NCBI GenBank assembly: GCA_025403435.1
Contig: CM046345.1
Coordinates: 20,082,809 to 20,146,808 of the forward strand
Direction: 5' to 3'
DNA from: Artocarpus heterophyllus
Taxonomy: Eukaryota > Streptophyta > Magnoliopsida > Rosales > Moraceae
DNA: 64,000 nucleotides
The notes beneath the pieces are model-generated. The model was given only the letters and a program-made list of their open reading frames with translations. It had not been told where the DNA came from and made no database searches. Below, in pieces: positions 29,996-43,169 of this stretch. The position numbers were made by a program, and so were the translations under genes. Numbering within the stretch: position 1 is the stretch's first letter; each line of letters opens with the position of its first letter.

Positions 29996-32240
29996 TGATG
30001 AGACTGTAAAAGTGTACATTTTCTAAGGCTTAAATCATTTGTTTACGCTTTTATTTCTCATTAAATCCTCTAATTAATAGCATTTTGTGTTAATAAGCAT
30101 TTTTGTGTCTTGGTGTGAAAATGTGTTTAAAAATACGTTTTTAGTGTGTTTTTATGTTTAATAGAATTTGTAGTAATTTTTAGAGTCATTTCGGTGCGTT
30201 AAATAAGTGTCTAGTCTGTAAATAGTCAAAGCCATAAAAGTAATGCGGTTATTTTATTTTGAGTGTTAGTGTGTTTGGTAGTGTGTTTTAAGTTTATAAA
30301 TATGTCTTATTATATTTTTAGTAATTTTTAAAAATATTTCCAAGTCATAAAAATTATATCTGTGCTCAACCGCAAGAGACTAGAAATTTTAAGAGTTTTT
30401 ATCTATTTTTGTGTGTTTTATTATAAAATAAATAATTTTAATAAATATTAGGTTTGTAAAATAATTAATATCAGTATGTTTGTGATTCTAGATTTGAAAT
30501 CTGGAGGAAAAACGAAGCAAAACGACACCAAAACGGATAAAATCGGACATCAAATGCATCAAAAATCCCTGAAAAATTCAAAATTCAAAACGTAGAGGAC
30601 ACGTGGCGTCATGGGAGCCGTCGGATTCACTGCCAGATCAATCTCAACCATCCGAGGAAGAGACGCGTGTCAACGTGTCATTCGGTGCGTCAGCGGAATC
30701 TCCAAGTGCGGTCCACGTGTCGAGATATGATTGGCGCGTGCGTTACACGCGCCGACAAGCTGCAGCGTGTCAGTGGAGTGTCTCAGACCGTCTTGGATCG
30801 CGTGCGGTCATGACCACATTCAGCCTCTCTCTCAGCCATTCGATGCGAATACCGAGACTGATCTAACGGTCCTGAAAACTCGGTTTCACTGTTCCAACCT
30901 GGGCCCATCTTACCCGCATCTGACAGCCGTTGGATCTCGTTTTGAACGGTTCAGATCGTTCCTGTTATGTGCTGTGATGATCTACGTCACACAGAATTCC
31001 AAAGGCTAAAACGCATAATGAAGAACAGCTCTCAGCACGGGAAAAGAAGAGAAATAAAATTTCTCAGAGCAAGAAGGCCAGTTGCAACGCGAGGAAGAGA
31101 AGAAGCAAATAATTGGAAATTGTCAACTTTCAACAGTGAAGATCATTAAATAGCAATGGACGTTTGCAATCTCGAATCACTATAAATACTGAGGTTTTTG
31201 CCTCAGTTAAAAAAGCCTTCGGGGGGAGCCTTTAGGGAGAGCCTTGGGAAAGCCTTCGGAGAGCCTTCCGCAGCATAAAAATGTTGTTGTAGTAATTATA
31301 GTCTAGTTTTTATTCCAGTTTTTAATTTAGTTTCTTGTAAAATATTTTCTAGTTTATGTTGTAAAAATTATGCTCAATAATATAAGTAGTATTTTATTAA
31401 TTATGTCTTTCTAAATTTCTTTTTAGCTGAGGGGAGAGGGGGAAATTCTGGCAAAATTATCTTAAATATTTTTGGTTTTTCTTAGTTTTCTAAGCTGTTG
31501 TAATGCCAAAATATTCTCTTAGAAAACCTAGAATTTCAATATTTTCTTAGCTAGAACTCTGCCAAAATTACGGTTTTGATTTATCGACGACATAGACTGG
31601 CACGGATAATGCTTGGGAGGACCTTGATTACTCGTAGACAGAGAATGGCTCGGTAAATGTTTAACTAACTATCTTGGTTGTTATTTTAGTTAAGTTGTGT
31701 TGAAATGCTACTTATTTATTAAGTTATGTTTTTGCTGCATTATAGACATGCAATGGCACAGTAAATGCTTGGTAATTCTTGATTTATTGTCGACATAGGA
31801 TGGCATAGTGCATACTTAAACTAACTAATATATAAAAAGAGAAACTAAATATATTAAAGATAATCGTCAGAATGGAACCTTTGAACCTCAGCCCTGTTAT
31901 TATTGTTGTTTCACTTCTTTAAATTGTCATTGTTATTGTTGTTACTCTACTTAAGTTATTAATTGCATTTCTTGTTATTAAAGTTCCATATTATCTAAAT
32001 CTAAAAATGAAAAATGTTGTAAAAAAAAATGTGTAAATATTGTAAATACATTCTGTGAATAATTAATATTAATCCTCAAATTTTTCAGTTTAAATAAAAA
32101 GAAAAAGTTAATATAATACATGTACTGAAACTGAATAAATCCTTCCTTGTGGGTTCGACCTCAGATTCACCGAGAAAATATTACTTGAGACAACCTTATA
32201 CTTGAGGTTAGTTTAAAATGCGTAAATAGACGCGAGACCA
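29996..32240 (+). repeat. 3' LTR of element D
   Basis: 2245 bp, equal in length to the 5' LTR. Differences are mostly C/T and G/A, many in the CpG-rich island, as expected from methylated DNA. TATA box 31181-31188. Confidence 0.95.
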
Positions 32241-32245
32241 CTCAC

Positions 32246-33012
32246 CATCAGAAAACTTACCATCCAAAGACAGTATACCATTCGATTACACCTATGTATC
32301 CAAATGGTTGAGCGCTCTATTTTTCTAATTACAGGATAACACATATAAAAGGATATCCCTACTCCTAAAGAGGAGCTATGGATTCTATATCTATGAATAA
32401 CAAGTCCACGTTATCAAGAGCCATGCCTCCAATGTACTGGTATGCATACCACTATTAAGATGTGAGTGTCACCCTTTGGTACATCAAAAGACATAAGTCA
32501 AGACAACGGGCTCACTATCCATCTCAAGATTAAGATACAACATAAATTATTGTCTAAAGTGAATCGATTTACCGAGATAGAATTATTAATCCAAATCAAT
32601 TCACTTTATGTCCCGATCCAACACATCGTCACCTATGACAACGTGCCAATGTTTCTACTCACGGAGTCTTCCTTCGATGGTCAAGACAAACCATCTCCTA
32701 ATAGGGATATAGACAAGATAACAATCTTTACATGAATAAAGCACCCAACTTTATTTCCTCAATTGCGGATCTTATGATTTAGACCGTCACCTTAAGAATT
32801 GTGTCTTTCACATAATCTGTCCATCATATGCCCAATTCTTAAAGGTTTAGACTGTCAGTCTCAGACTTTTATTTACTTAACATACATTTAACAACCATGA
32901 ATGTAAAGAGGTCAAGATTTGGTATATTAATAATGAATAAATTCTTTATTGATAAAAAAATGTCTCCAAAAACATATTACATTTTTACTCCTTAACGTAT
33001 ACATGTCTAACA
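32246..33012 (-). repeat. Solo LTR C, last part
   Basis: Continues C from 22388 (CTCAC followed by CATCAGAAAACTTACC) to the terminal CTAACA. The second CCTTA copy (33013-33017) follows, and element A resumes in the VPYASAVGSL block. Confidence 0.92.
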
Positions 33013-33017
33013 CCTTA

Positions 33018-33678
33018 TGCTTCAGCAGTGGGTAGTCTCATGTATGCCATGCTTTGCACACAACCAGATATTAATTATGCAGTCGGGATTATAAGTCGAT
33101 TTAAGGCAGATCTAGGACCAAACCAAGGGTTGCAGTTAAGCATATTTTCAAGTACCTAAGAAAGACTCGAGGGTATATGCTTATGTATTCCTGTGAGGAC
33201 TTGACTCCTCTAGGATATACTAACTCGAATTTTCAATCTTGTTTGGATTCTAGGAAATCGACTTCAGGTTTTGTGTTTACTCTGGGTGGCGGTGCCATCA
33301 ATGGGAGAAGTGTGAAGCAAGATTACACTTCAAATTCAACAATAGAGGCTGAGTATATAGGAGCTAGTGATGCTACGAAAGAAGCAGTGTGGCTCCGCTA
33401 GTTCCTTGGGGATCTTGAGGTAGTTCCTAGTATAGATAAGGCGGTATCACTGTACTGTGATAACAGTGCGGTGGTAGCTAATGCAAAAGGAACCAAGATT
33501 TCACAAGAAGAGTGAGCATATTAATCAGAAGTATCATGTGATAAAGGACTTCATTGAGGGCGGGCATGTCACAGTGTGTAAGATCACGCCAGAAGACAAT
33601 TTAACTGATCCATTCACGAAGACACTTACCAGGACAGTCTTCGAGAGGCATATGGAAGCTATGGGGATGCGAGATTTG
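33018..33678 (+). pseudogene. Copia element A, RNase H fragment
   Basis: Translations show MYAMLCT.PDI, GYTNSNFQS, AEYIGASDATKEAVW and ADPFTKTL-like blocks of copia RNase H, with frameshifts near 33130 and 33485 and a TAG near 33400. The coding end, polypurine tract and first part of the 3' LTR are missing: GAGATTTG joins directly to LTR sequence at 33679. Confidence 0.9.
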
Positions 33679-35614
33679 TCCTCTTTACGTTCATATCTGT
33701 TGAATGTATGTTAAGCAAATAAAAGTCTGAGACTGTCGATCTAAACCTTTAAGAATTGGGCATATGATGGGCAGATTTTGCAGAAGACACGATTCTTAAG
33801 GTGACGGTCTAAATCATAAGATCCGTATTCGAGAGAATAAAGTTGGGCGCTTTATTCATGTAAAGATTGTTATGTTGTCTATATCCCTATTGGGAGATGG
33901 TTTATCTTGACCATCGAAGGTGGACTCTGTGAATAGAAACATTGGCACGTTGTCATAGGTGATGATGTGTTGGATCAGAACATAAAGTGATTTGATTTGG
34001 ATTAATAATTCTGTCTCAATAAATCGAATCACTTTAGACGATCATTTGTATTGTATCTTAATCATGAGATAGATAGTGGGCCTGTTGTTTTGACTTGTGT
34101 CTTTTGATGTGCCAAAGGGTGACTCCCACATTTTAATAGTGGTATGCATGTCGGTACGTTGGAGGCATGACTCTTGATAGCGTAGACTTGTTATTCATAG
34201 ATATGGAATCCATAGCTCCTCTTTAGGAGTAGTAATATACTCTTATATGCGTTATCCTGTAATTGAAAAACTAGAACGCTCAACTATTTAGATACATAGG
34301 TGTAACCGAATGGTATATCGTCTTTAAATGGTAAGTTTTTCGATGGTGAGATAATGGAACGTAGGTTAAAAAAAATCAAGACAGTAAGACAGAACTTGTC
34401 CTTAAGCCGATTATGGATAATCCTATGAGGATACGATACACTATGATATGTCATGGAGCTTAGCTATACGGGCTTTGTAATTCTATATAGTTCGAGAGTG
34501 CAGCTCCAAGCTTTTAGTGGAGTAGCATTTGAGTTGATAATTATGAAATGTATATCTAAGATATTGGGTTTCATAATTATCGGGAGCTTGAACTATATAG
34601 GTCCATTTGGTCCCCTTTGTTAGCTCACAACATCCTGTAACGATATGGCGTGCTTTTTCAATAATTGGTGACTTATGTCAGATTTATCAGATTGGTTAAA
34701 ATTTGAAAGAATCAAATAATTCATGTCTGTTTATTGGTTGAATTAATTTTTATGATAAAATTGATTTAGGATAAACTTATTGAATTATTGGGATCGGATA
34801 ATTCTTGTCTGTTTATCGGTTAATTTAATTTTTGAATAAATTAGATCAAGATAAACTTGTAGAATTATTGGGAATTCATTTATTTTCCTGAAGATTATCT
34901 AGATAAAGTTGTTTTAATTAGATAACTTTTCTATTCGATTATTTGAATTAAAACTGAGACTTTATCCTATAAAATCTCAGGTGGATAATAAAAGATTTGC
35001 TGAGATTTTATTCAGCAGTTCGGCATGCCGATCCTGGAGTTCGGCCTGCCGATGGAGCAGGTTTGGCCTCCCGATTAGGTAGATCGGCCTGCCGATGCGC
35101 AAAGGATAAGATCACTCGTTTTACGTAGATTTTATCAGATATTGATCCAAATTTGATTCTGATTCGAATTTTTGAGACCTAATTTGATAAGGACTGACCC
35201 CAGACCCAATTTCTATAAATAGGGAGTAAGTCTTAAGAGTTACTTAGATCAGTTGAGATATTAAGAGTGATACTCTATTGGTGAGAATCCGAAAACTCCC
35301 TGAGAGCTCTTGTTAACAAATCACGAACACTAGCTTTGGGTTATCTCGATTGGTTGGAAGGAGAGTCACATAGAGGAAGAGCTGTATGTGTGAGCCCACA
35401 CTCACTCCAATCGTGGATAGAGAATAGCAAAGAAGAACAGTTGGTTGAGGCTCTTTTGGAACGTTGCTTCTCTTCACGAATTGCAGAATTTCTTTGGCTT
35501 TCAAAGGTTGGTAAGATCTGGTTAATTTATGCATATTAGTGTGTCAAACTTGTGTTTTAGAAAATACTATGATATAAAATTTTTAAAATTCCACTACTAT
35601 CTATTTTTTCAATA
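33679..35614 (+). repeat. 3' LTR of copia element A, 5'-truncated
   Basis: Aligns with the B LTR from about base 95 onward (TCCTCTTTACGTTCATA) to the worn end TTTTTTCAATA. It has a palindrome cluster at about 35023-35100 and the short sense ORF at 35336-35539. The missing start was lost with the end of pol in one deletion, with TTG shared at the joint. Confidence 0.9.
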
Positions 35615-35812
35615 CTTACGTCAACACCCCTTTAAACTTTAAAACGTACCCGTTGTGTTCTGTGATAATGGTTCATCCTTTAAACTTTGGAACTTGTTAT
35701 TTTTAAAGTTTAGGGGCTTAAACCCTACGACCATTTTGTTTCATGGTTTCTCTCCTCATGTTACTACATTATAAGTGGGATTATTACTTTGATATCTTCT
35801 GTTTTAGATAAG
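35615..35812. other. Spacer between copia A and gypsy H
   Basis: About 200 bp of AT-rich DNA with repeated CTTTAAACTTT-type strings. No gene is seen. It may be old host DNA or an eroded repeat. Confidence 0.5.
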
Positions 35813-37307
35813 TGCATACTTCGTCATATTTTTCATAATTTTTCTTTACATTTATTATTTAAGTTTTTTAGCTATGTTTTATTTTTATATTGTGATTTTT
35901 GATATTTTAATATGCAAGAATAAAAGGAGGGAGTAAATGAAGAATTTTAGAGATAAAAATATCAAGCATTTAATTTGGAGTCCAAAAAAGTATCAGATCA
36001 CAAATCGGAGTTGAAATGGGTGAAAAACGTTGAAAATGTCATTTCGGCCCGGGCATCGCGCTACAACCCAACTCCCACGCTGCCGCAGCCCAATTTGGGG
36101 TGCCCAACGTGCCCCGCGTGCCCCTTGCTTGCCTACTGCTTGCCCAGTGTGGCTGCCGCAACTTGCTTCCTGCTATTTGTGCGACCGCGTGGCCCAGCAC
36201 ACGGCTCCCACCTCCAAACACTTTTTTGAGGATTTTTTGCCCTAAAAACTCATATTTGCTGTTTAGAAGCCCTACTAATATATATGCCTCATTATAAATC
36301 ACAAGGCCAGTGTTTTTTGGCCTCAAAAACTCAGAATAAACACTACAAAAAAGAGAGAAAGGAGGAGATTTAGAGGGCTTGCCGCTTGAGGAGTTCTTGA
36401 CGACCTTCTCAACCTTTTCTTCTAGCTCTTCTATTTGATATGTAGTGTTGTTAGTTTTTGTGTTTTTGTTGTCAATTTTAATTATGTTTAGCTAAGTTAT
36501 TTTGTGGTTAAATGTGAATTCAAAGCCTTAAACATGTTTGTGTAATTGATTATGTGAATTATTCTCTAGAGTTTTAGTTGAAATTGCTTATATTTCACCA
36601 AAATTACTGTTCATGGTTGATTTATTGTGTTATCTGGGACGGCCAACCAAATGAAACTTTGAATTTGCATAATGCTAGGTTAGAAACTTTGATATGTAAT
36701 TATCATATTTTTTTAACCATAAGTAGCACAATGTAGCCCCTGATTATGGCCATTACATGTGAAATGTAACCTAGATTAAATGAACCGAGCTTATATATTT
36801 GTTGCCTAGATCAACCTATCTTTCTCAGCTTAATGCTTCTATTAGATTAAATCTAGAGAGCTTGTTCTAAGTTGTTTAATGAAAGAGATTTAGTGAGGAG
36901 TTTATTTTACTGAACCACAAAGTAAGGAAAGATTGGGATAATAGAGCTTATTGCTATCTATGTTTGTTAATTTCAACAGAAAATTCAGGAATAATTCTAA
37001 GATTAATTGTATAAACATTATCGAATAGTGAAGAATAAACCTTTAAGCTTTTTTAGTGTTATTGTTTTTAATCGTCAAAAATTTTACACTTGTTTATTAA
37101 TTCTATTTTGTGAATTTTAATTTCTATTAATTTAGTTAATCAAATAAAAAACCGCACTTTTGTCTATGAAAAATATAAAAAAATGATAACAAATTAATTA
37201 AATTTAATCCTCTGCAGGATTGACCATTGCTTGCCATTGTACTCAATAACGACCTTTATGAACCTAGTAAGGTTTTATCTTTTGACGGGTCCTTTGAGAT
37301 CCTGTCA
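35813..37307 (+). repeat. 5' LTR of gypsy H
   Basis: About 1.5 kb, recognised by alignment with 55956-57104. It starts near ATAAGTGCATA and ends CCTGTCA. A GC-rich segment (about 36040-36220) with many CCC and GC runs interrupts the AT-rich LTR and has a counterpart at about 56150-56380. A TATATAT element near 36278-36285 corresponds to TATATAAA at 56453-56460. Confidence 0.78.
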
Positions 37308-37310
37308 AAA

Positions 37311-37331
37311 TTTTGGTGTCATGTCTTGGGC
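37311..37331 (+). other. Worn primer binding site of gypsy H
   Basis: TTTTGGTGTCATGTCTTGGG follows the LTR end where TTTTGGCGCCGTTGCCGGGG is expected. Several C-to-T changes fit a decayed tRNA-Asp site. The copy after the right LTR (about 57108-57130) is decayed in a different way. Confidence 0.5.
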
Positions 37332-37436
37332 ATTGAAATTTTAATTAAATTGTTATTGGCTTTTGATCTTATTTCAGTTTTACCCTTTTTGTTTTTTGTG
37401 TTGTTTTTCATATTTTTCAAGTTTTTACAAGTTTGA

Positions 37437-38395
37437 ATGTCCAATGATAACATTGAAGATAGGCTTATAAACATCAAACATTTCTTCGAAACATCTAGAG
37501 CTCACAATCATATCCATCACCTCTATTTCCATCATCACCACATGGAACAACTAATCTACCACTGAAGTTCAACGGAGCTCTAAACGTCGAATTACCAGCA
37601 TCAAGTAATTCTTCAAAATACTCAGTTTACCAAGAACAAAAGAAATGGCGTCAAACAACAACAACAAAACCCTCAAGGAGTTGGCTGCAACCTTGAAGCG
37701 GCCTTTAAGCTCAAATCCAAGCTAATCCACGCAAGCATCTCAAAGAGTTTCATGTAATATGCTCAACTACGAGACCTACTACAATTTATGAAGAACAAAT
37801 CAAATTGAGAGCCTTTTTATTTTCTTTGGTAGATTCCGCTAAAGAGTGACTCTACTACCTACCTCTCGGCTCTATGACCACATGGAATGAAATGAATATG
37901 CTCTTTCTTGAGAAGTACTTCCTTGTATCCAAGGCAACCACCATCTGAAAAGAAATTTGTAGCATCCGACTATACGATGGTGAGTCCCTCTAAGAGTATT
38001 GGGGACGGTTCAAGAAGTTGTGTGCAAGTCACCCTCATCACCAAATCAGTGAATAACTCTTCATCCAATACTTCTATGAAGGTCTTATGCCAATTGATAG
38101 AAGTGTGATTGATGTCGCAAGTGGGGGAACTCTAGGTGACAAGACTCCCAAAGCCACAAGAGCTCTACTTGCAAATATGACAGTAAACCCCAACAATTTG
38201 GCACCCATCAAGAACCACCACCGCCACCACCAAAGAAAGTGAATGAGAGTGGAACTACTTCAAACATTGAGCAACAACTATCACATCTCACATCACTTAT
38301 TCCACAAATGGCTATGGGAAATATGCAATAAGCAAAGGTATGTGGAATTTGTTCCACTTTTAGTCACTTCATTGAGATGTGTCCAACCTTGCAAG
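37437..38395 (+). pseudogene. Gag of gypsy H, N-terminal part
   Basis: Begins MSNDNIEDRLINIKHFFE. Broken frames then show Athila/Tat gag: a SAKEWLYYLP-like block, TTWNEMNMLFLEKYF, YWGRFKKLCASHPHH and FIQYFYEGL, with several stops, ending in a zinc-knuckle-like CGICSTFSHFIEMC (about 38342-38383). Copia E inserted just after the knuckle at GCAAG (38391-38395). Not functional. Confidence 0.78.
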
Positions 38396-38942
38396 TGTAG
38401 GAAAACGAGTACGTAGTAGAATTTTAAAAAATTTTAAATCAAAGTCCTTTCCAAAAGAAGTTTGACATGCCAAATACATAAATGAATTACAGATCTTACT
38501 GACCTTTTTTGTATATCGAAGTGAGCTTGAATCCATATAAAGAAGAATATTCCAAAAAAGCCTCAGCCAACTGGTCATCTTTGCTATTCTCCATCCACAA
38601 TCGTAGTGTAGGTGGTCACATATCGTATAGCTTTTCCTTTAGTGGCTCTCCTTCCAACCACTTAAGAAGACCAACAGCTAAGGTTTTTGATGTTGAGCAA
38701 TAGTTCGCAGAGAGTTTTAAAGTTTCTTAAACTAGAGTACTCATTCTATGCTTCTCAAATGATGTAAATAATAGAGAAAACTAATCCCCATTTATAGTAG
38801 TCGAATTTGGGGTTAAACCTTATCAGATTAGGCCTCAAAATTCAAGTTTACATCAACTTCTCATGAAAAACATGTCTAAAATGTGTATACAGATTATCAC
38901 ACAATCGGCAGGCCAATATGAGAGAATGGCCTGCAAAACTTA
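38396..38942 (-). repeat. 3' LTR of copia E, first part
   Basis: Starts TGTAGGAAAACGAG. It is cut by solo LTR F at ACTTA (38938-38942), inside the palindrome cluster (TCGGCAGGCC near 38905). It continues at 40961. Confidence 0.88.
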
Positions 38943-40955
38943 TGATGGAAAAAACGGTGCGCAGTGAAATTTTTAAAAAATTTACATCAGAGTATTTTTC
39001 AAAACACAAGTTTGACATGCTATATGCATAAATTAACCAAATCTTACTAATCTTTGTATGCCGAAGAACCTTCGCATAATGTGAAGAGAAGTAACATTCC
39101 AGAAGAGCCTCAACCAACTGGTCTTCTTTGCTATTCTCTATCCACGACCGGAGTGAGTGTGGGCTCACATGTACAGCTCTTCCTCTAGGTGACTCTCCTT
39201 CCAACCAATCGAGAGAACCCAAAGCAAGTGTTCATGATTTGTGAACAAAAGCTCTCAGGGAGTTTTTAGATTCTCACTAGCAAAGTATCACTCTTAATCT
39301 CTCAATTGATCTTAATAACTCTTAAGACTTACACCTTTTATATAGAGATTAGTTCTAGGGTCAGTCCTTATCAAATTAGGTCTCAAAAACTAGAAACAGA
39401 ATCAAGTTCAGATTAATATATGATAAGATCTGCATGGAAACACATGATCTTATCCTTCACTGATCAGCAGGCCGAACAGTCCCCATGGCAGGCCAAACAT
39501 GTCCATCGATAGGCCGAACTACCAAATAAAAATCTCACGAATCTTTTATTTTCCACCCGAGATTCTATAAGATAAAGTCTCAGTTTAAATTCAAATAACC
39601 CAATAGAGAAGTTATCTGATCAAAATAACTTTATCCAGATAATCTTTAAGAAAATAAATCAATTCTCAATAATTCTACAAGTTTATCTTGATCTAATTTA
39701 TCTAAAATTAAATCAACCGATAAACAGACAAGAATTATCCGATCCTTATAATTCAACAAGTTTATCTTGAATTTATTTTTTATTACAAAATTAATTCAAC
39801 CGATAAACAAACATAAATTATTTGATTCTTCCAAATTTCAACCAATCTAATAAATCCTACATAAGTTACCAATAATTGAAAAAACACGCCGTGTCGTTAC
39901 AGGATGTTGTGAGCTAGCAAAGGGGACCCAATGGACCTATATAGTTCAAGCTCATGATAATTACGAAACCCAATATCTTAGATATACATTTCATAATTAT
40001 CAACTCCAACGCTACTCCACTAAAAGCTTGGAGTTGCACTCTCGAACTACATAGAATTACGAAGCCCGTATAGCTAAGTCTCCATGACATATCATAATGT
40101 ATCGTATCCCCATATGATCATCTATAATCGGCTTAAGGACAAGTTCTGTCTTACCTTCCTAATTATTTTTATCTTACGTTCTATTATCTCACCATCGAAA
40201 AACTTACTATCCAAAGACAATATACCATTTGGTTACACCTATGTATCCAAATGGTTGAGTGCTCTAGTTTTTCAATTATAGGATAACGCATATAAGAGGA
40301 TATCATTACTCCCAAAGAGAAGCTATGGATTCATATCTATGAATAATAGGTTTATGCTATCAAGAGTCATGCCTCCAACGTACCGGCATGCATACCACTA
40401 TTAAGATGTGGGTGTCACCCTTTGGTACATCAAAAGACACAAGTCAAGACAACGAGCTCACTATTCATCTCAGGATTAAGATACAACACAAATGATTGTC
40501 TAAAGTGAATCGATTTGTCGAGATAGAATTATTAATCCAAATCAATTCACTTTATGTCCCAATCCAACAAATCGTCACTTATGACAACGTACAAATGTTT
40601 CTATTCATGGAGTCCATCTCCGATGGTCATGACAAACCATCTCTCAAAAGGGATATAGACAACATAACAATCTTTGCATGAATAAAGCACCCAACTTTAT
40701 TCCCTCAATTACGGATCTTATGATTTAGACCATCACCTTAAGAATCGTGTCTTCCGTATAATCCGTCCATCATATGGCCAATTCTTAAGGTTTAGACCGA
40801 CAGTCTAAGACTTTTTTTTGCTTAACATATATTCAACAAATATGAACATAAAGAGGACAAGATTTGGTATATTAATAATGAATAAATGCTTTATTGATAA
40901 AAATGTCTCTAAAAACTTATTATATTTTTACACCTTAGAGTATACATGTCTAACA
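38943..40955 (-). mobile_element. Solo LTR F of the copia family
   Basis: 2013 bp, TG...CA, with exact target duplication ACTTA (38938-38942 and 40956-40960) and no internal region. It holds the palindrome cluster (about 39466-39530), a 124-codon sense frame (39222-38848) and a truncated antisense frame. It lies within the 3' LTR of E. Confidence 0.93.
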
Positions 40956-40960
40956 ACTTA

Positions 40961-42356
40961 CTCTATCGGTAGGCCAAAGTTTCCTATTGGCCTGCCGAAC
41001 CTACAATAATTTTGATCCCTGAGAATATCTTATTTTCCACCCTAGAATCTTATATAGAGCATCAATTTTAATTCAAATAACCCAATAGAGAAGTTATCTG
41101 ATTAAAACAGTCGTATCTAGATAATCCCATAGAAAATAAAATATTATCCAAATAATTCAACATATTTATCTTGAATTAATTTACAAAATTAATTCAACCA
41201 CTAAACTAACATGAATTATTAAATCTATTCTAATCGAACTTCAGCCAAGCTAATAATTTAACATAAGTCATGAATATGTAAAAAAAACTTACCGTATCGT
41301 TACAAGATTTATAATAGCAAAGGGGACACAATGGACATATATAGTTCAAGCTCCTATAATTATAAAATACAATATCTCAGATACATATTTCATAATCATC
41401 AAATCTAACGCTACTCCACTAAAAGCTTAAAGCTGCACTCTCAAACTATATGTAATTATGAAGCTTTAATAAGCTAAACATCCATGACATATCATAATGT
41501 GTTACACCCTCATAGGATATTCATAATTGGCTTAAGGATAAATTCCATTTTACCTTTTGGATTATTTTTATCGTATGTTCCATTATCATACTATTGGAAT
41601 ACTTACTATCCATAGATAGTATACCATTCGGTTACACCTATGTATGCAAATAGTTGAGCGCTCTATTCTTCCAATTACAGGATAATACATGTAAGAGAAT
41701 ACCATTAACTCTACAAAAAAAGCTATGATTCCATATCTATGAATAATGAGTCTACGTGAATAAGGAGCCATATCTCTAACATACTGGTATGCGTATGATC
41801 ATTAAGTCAGGATGTCACCTTTTAGCACATCAAAAGACATAAGTTAAAAATACAGGCCATTAGTCATTTCAAGATTAAGACACAACACATATGACTGCCT
41901 AAAGTGAATTGATTGTAACAATGAAATTATTAACCATATTAATTCAACTTTTATGTCCCAATCCAATACATCATCACCATTGACAATGCACTACTATTTC
42001 TAATTGTAGAGTCCTACTCCGAGGACCAAGGCAAGCCATCTTCTGTTATGGATATAGACAACATAGCAATCTTAGCATGAATAAAGCACCCAACTTTATT
42101 CCCTCCATTATGGATCTTATGATTTAGACCATCATCTTTAAGATTCATGTCTTCTATATAATCTGTCCATTATATGCATGATTCTTAAAGGTTTAAACTG
42201 ACAGTCTCAGACTTTTGTTTGCTTATCATATATTCAACAGAAATGAACATAAAGAGGATAACGTTTAGTATATGAATAATAAATAAAATCTTTAATGATA
42301 AAATGTCTCCAAAAACATATTACAACACTTTACTCCTTAGGGTACTATGTCTAACA
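40961..42356 (-). repeat. 3' LTR of copia E, second part
   Basis: Resumes with CTCTATCGGTAGGCC, completing the palindrome cluster split by F, and ends CTAACA. A worn minus-strand polypurine tract (ATCTCTCATTTAC on plus) follows. Without F and one ACTTA the LTR is about 1.94 kb. Confidence 0.88.
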
Positions 42357-42379
42357 ATCTCTCATTTACACTAAGTGAG

Positions 42380-43169
42380 TAAATGTGGTATGCTACGCAT
42401 CTCTAGAGGCCCAATAGAACATAATGTCCTCAGAAGCGATCAAACACATTTCCATATTTCCATGATATCCTTTATCACATGATACTTCTAATGAATATGC
42501 TTACTCAATCATGAAATTTTAGTTCCTTAGCACTAGCTATCGTTGCAATGTTATCACAACGTAGGGATACCGCCTTATCCATACCAGGAACTACCTCAAG
42601 ATCCCTAAAGAACTTGTAGAGCCATACTACTTAAAGCATCACTAGTTGCCACATACTTGGTCCCCATCACTGAATCTGAAGTGCAATCTTGCTTGACACT
42701 TCTCCAAACAATGGCACTGCCATCCAGAGTAAACATAGAACCAAAAGTTGATCTTCTTAAATCCAGACAAGATTGGAAATCTAAATTAGTGTATTCTAGA
42801 GGTGTTATATCCTCACCTGAACGTACAGGCATATGCCCTCGAGTCCTTCTTAGGAACTTGAAAATATACTTGACCGCAACCTAGTGGTTCGATCTTGGAT
42901 CCGACTGAAATCGACTTACTATCCAAACCACATAACAAATGTCCAGTCGTGTATGAAGCATAGCATACATGAGACTATCCACTACAAAAGCATAAGGGAT
43001 CTTCTTTATGTATTCTCTTTCTTCATCAGACTTTGGTGAGTCTTTCTTAGAAAGAGTAATCCCAGACCTAGATGGGTTGCCCACCTTTCTAGGAATTCTA
43101 CATTGCATAATTCTTGAGAATTTTAACTATGCATCCTACTTGAGATAAAGCTATTATTTTGTTCTTCCT
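42380..43169 (-). pseudogene. Copia E, RNase H region
   Basis: Minus-strand translations give SRFQSDP, a GYTDSDFQS-like TNLDFQSCLD, and DCTSDS blocks in short broken frames (43108-42881 and 42832-42605). The sequence stops at TTCCT (43165-43169), where copy G inserted. Confidence 0.85.

Larger units (their letters stand above)
22389..32240 (+). mobile_element. Non-autonomous Athila/Tat-like gypsy element D (gag-protease only)
   Basis: Two 2245-bp LTRs (22389-24633 and 29996-32240), TG...CA, exact target duplication CTCAC (22384-22388 and 32241-32245), a tRNA-Asp primer site and a G-rich polypurine tract. The 5.36-kb interior holds gag (25461-26855), a protease-bearing frame (26942-28090) and an extra small ORF (28777-29331). 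No RT, RNase H or integrase motif was found in any frame. LTRs differ by roughly 2-3% by eye. It inserted in solo LTR C, and the LTR sequence resumes correctly at 32246. Movement must have relied on enzymes from another element. Confidence 0.92.

Noticed and set aside
36030..36326. Overlapping Pro/Cys-rich frames in the H LTR, also 56169-56427
   Set aside because: All arise from the GC-rich block of the LTR, occur on both strands and differ between the two LTRs.
36343..36356. CACTACAAAAAAG as a possible CACTA transposon end
   Set aside because: It is inside the H LTR and the other LTR reads CACTGCAAAAAAG at the same place, so it is LTR sequence.
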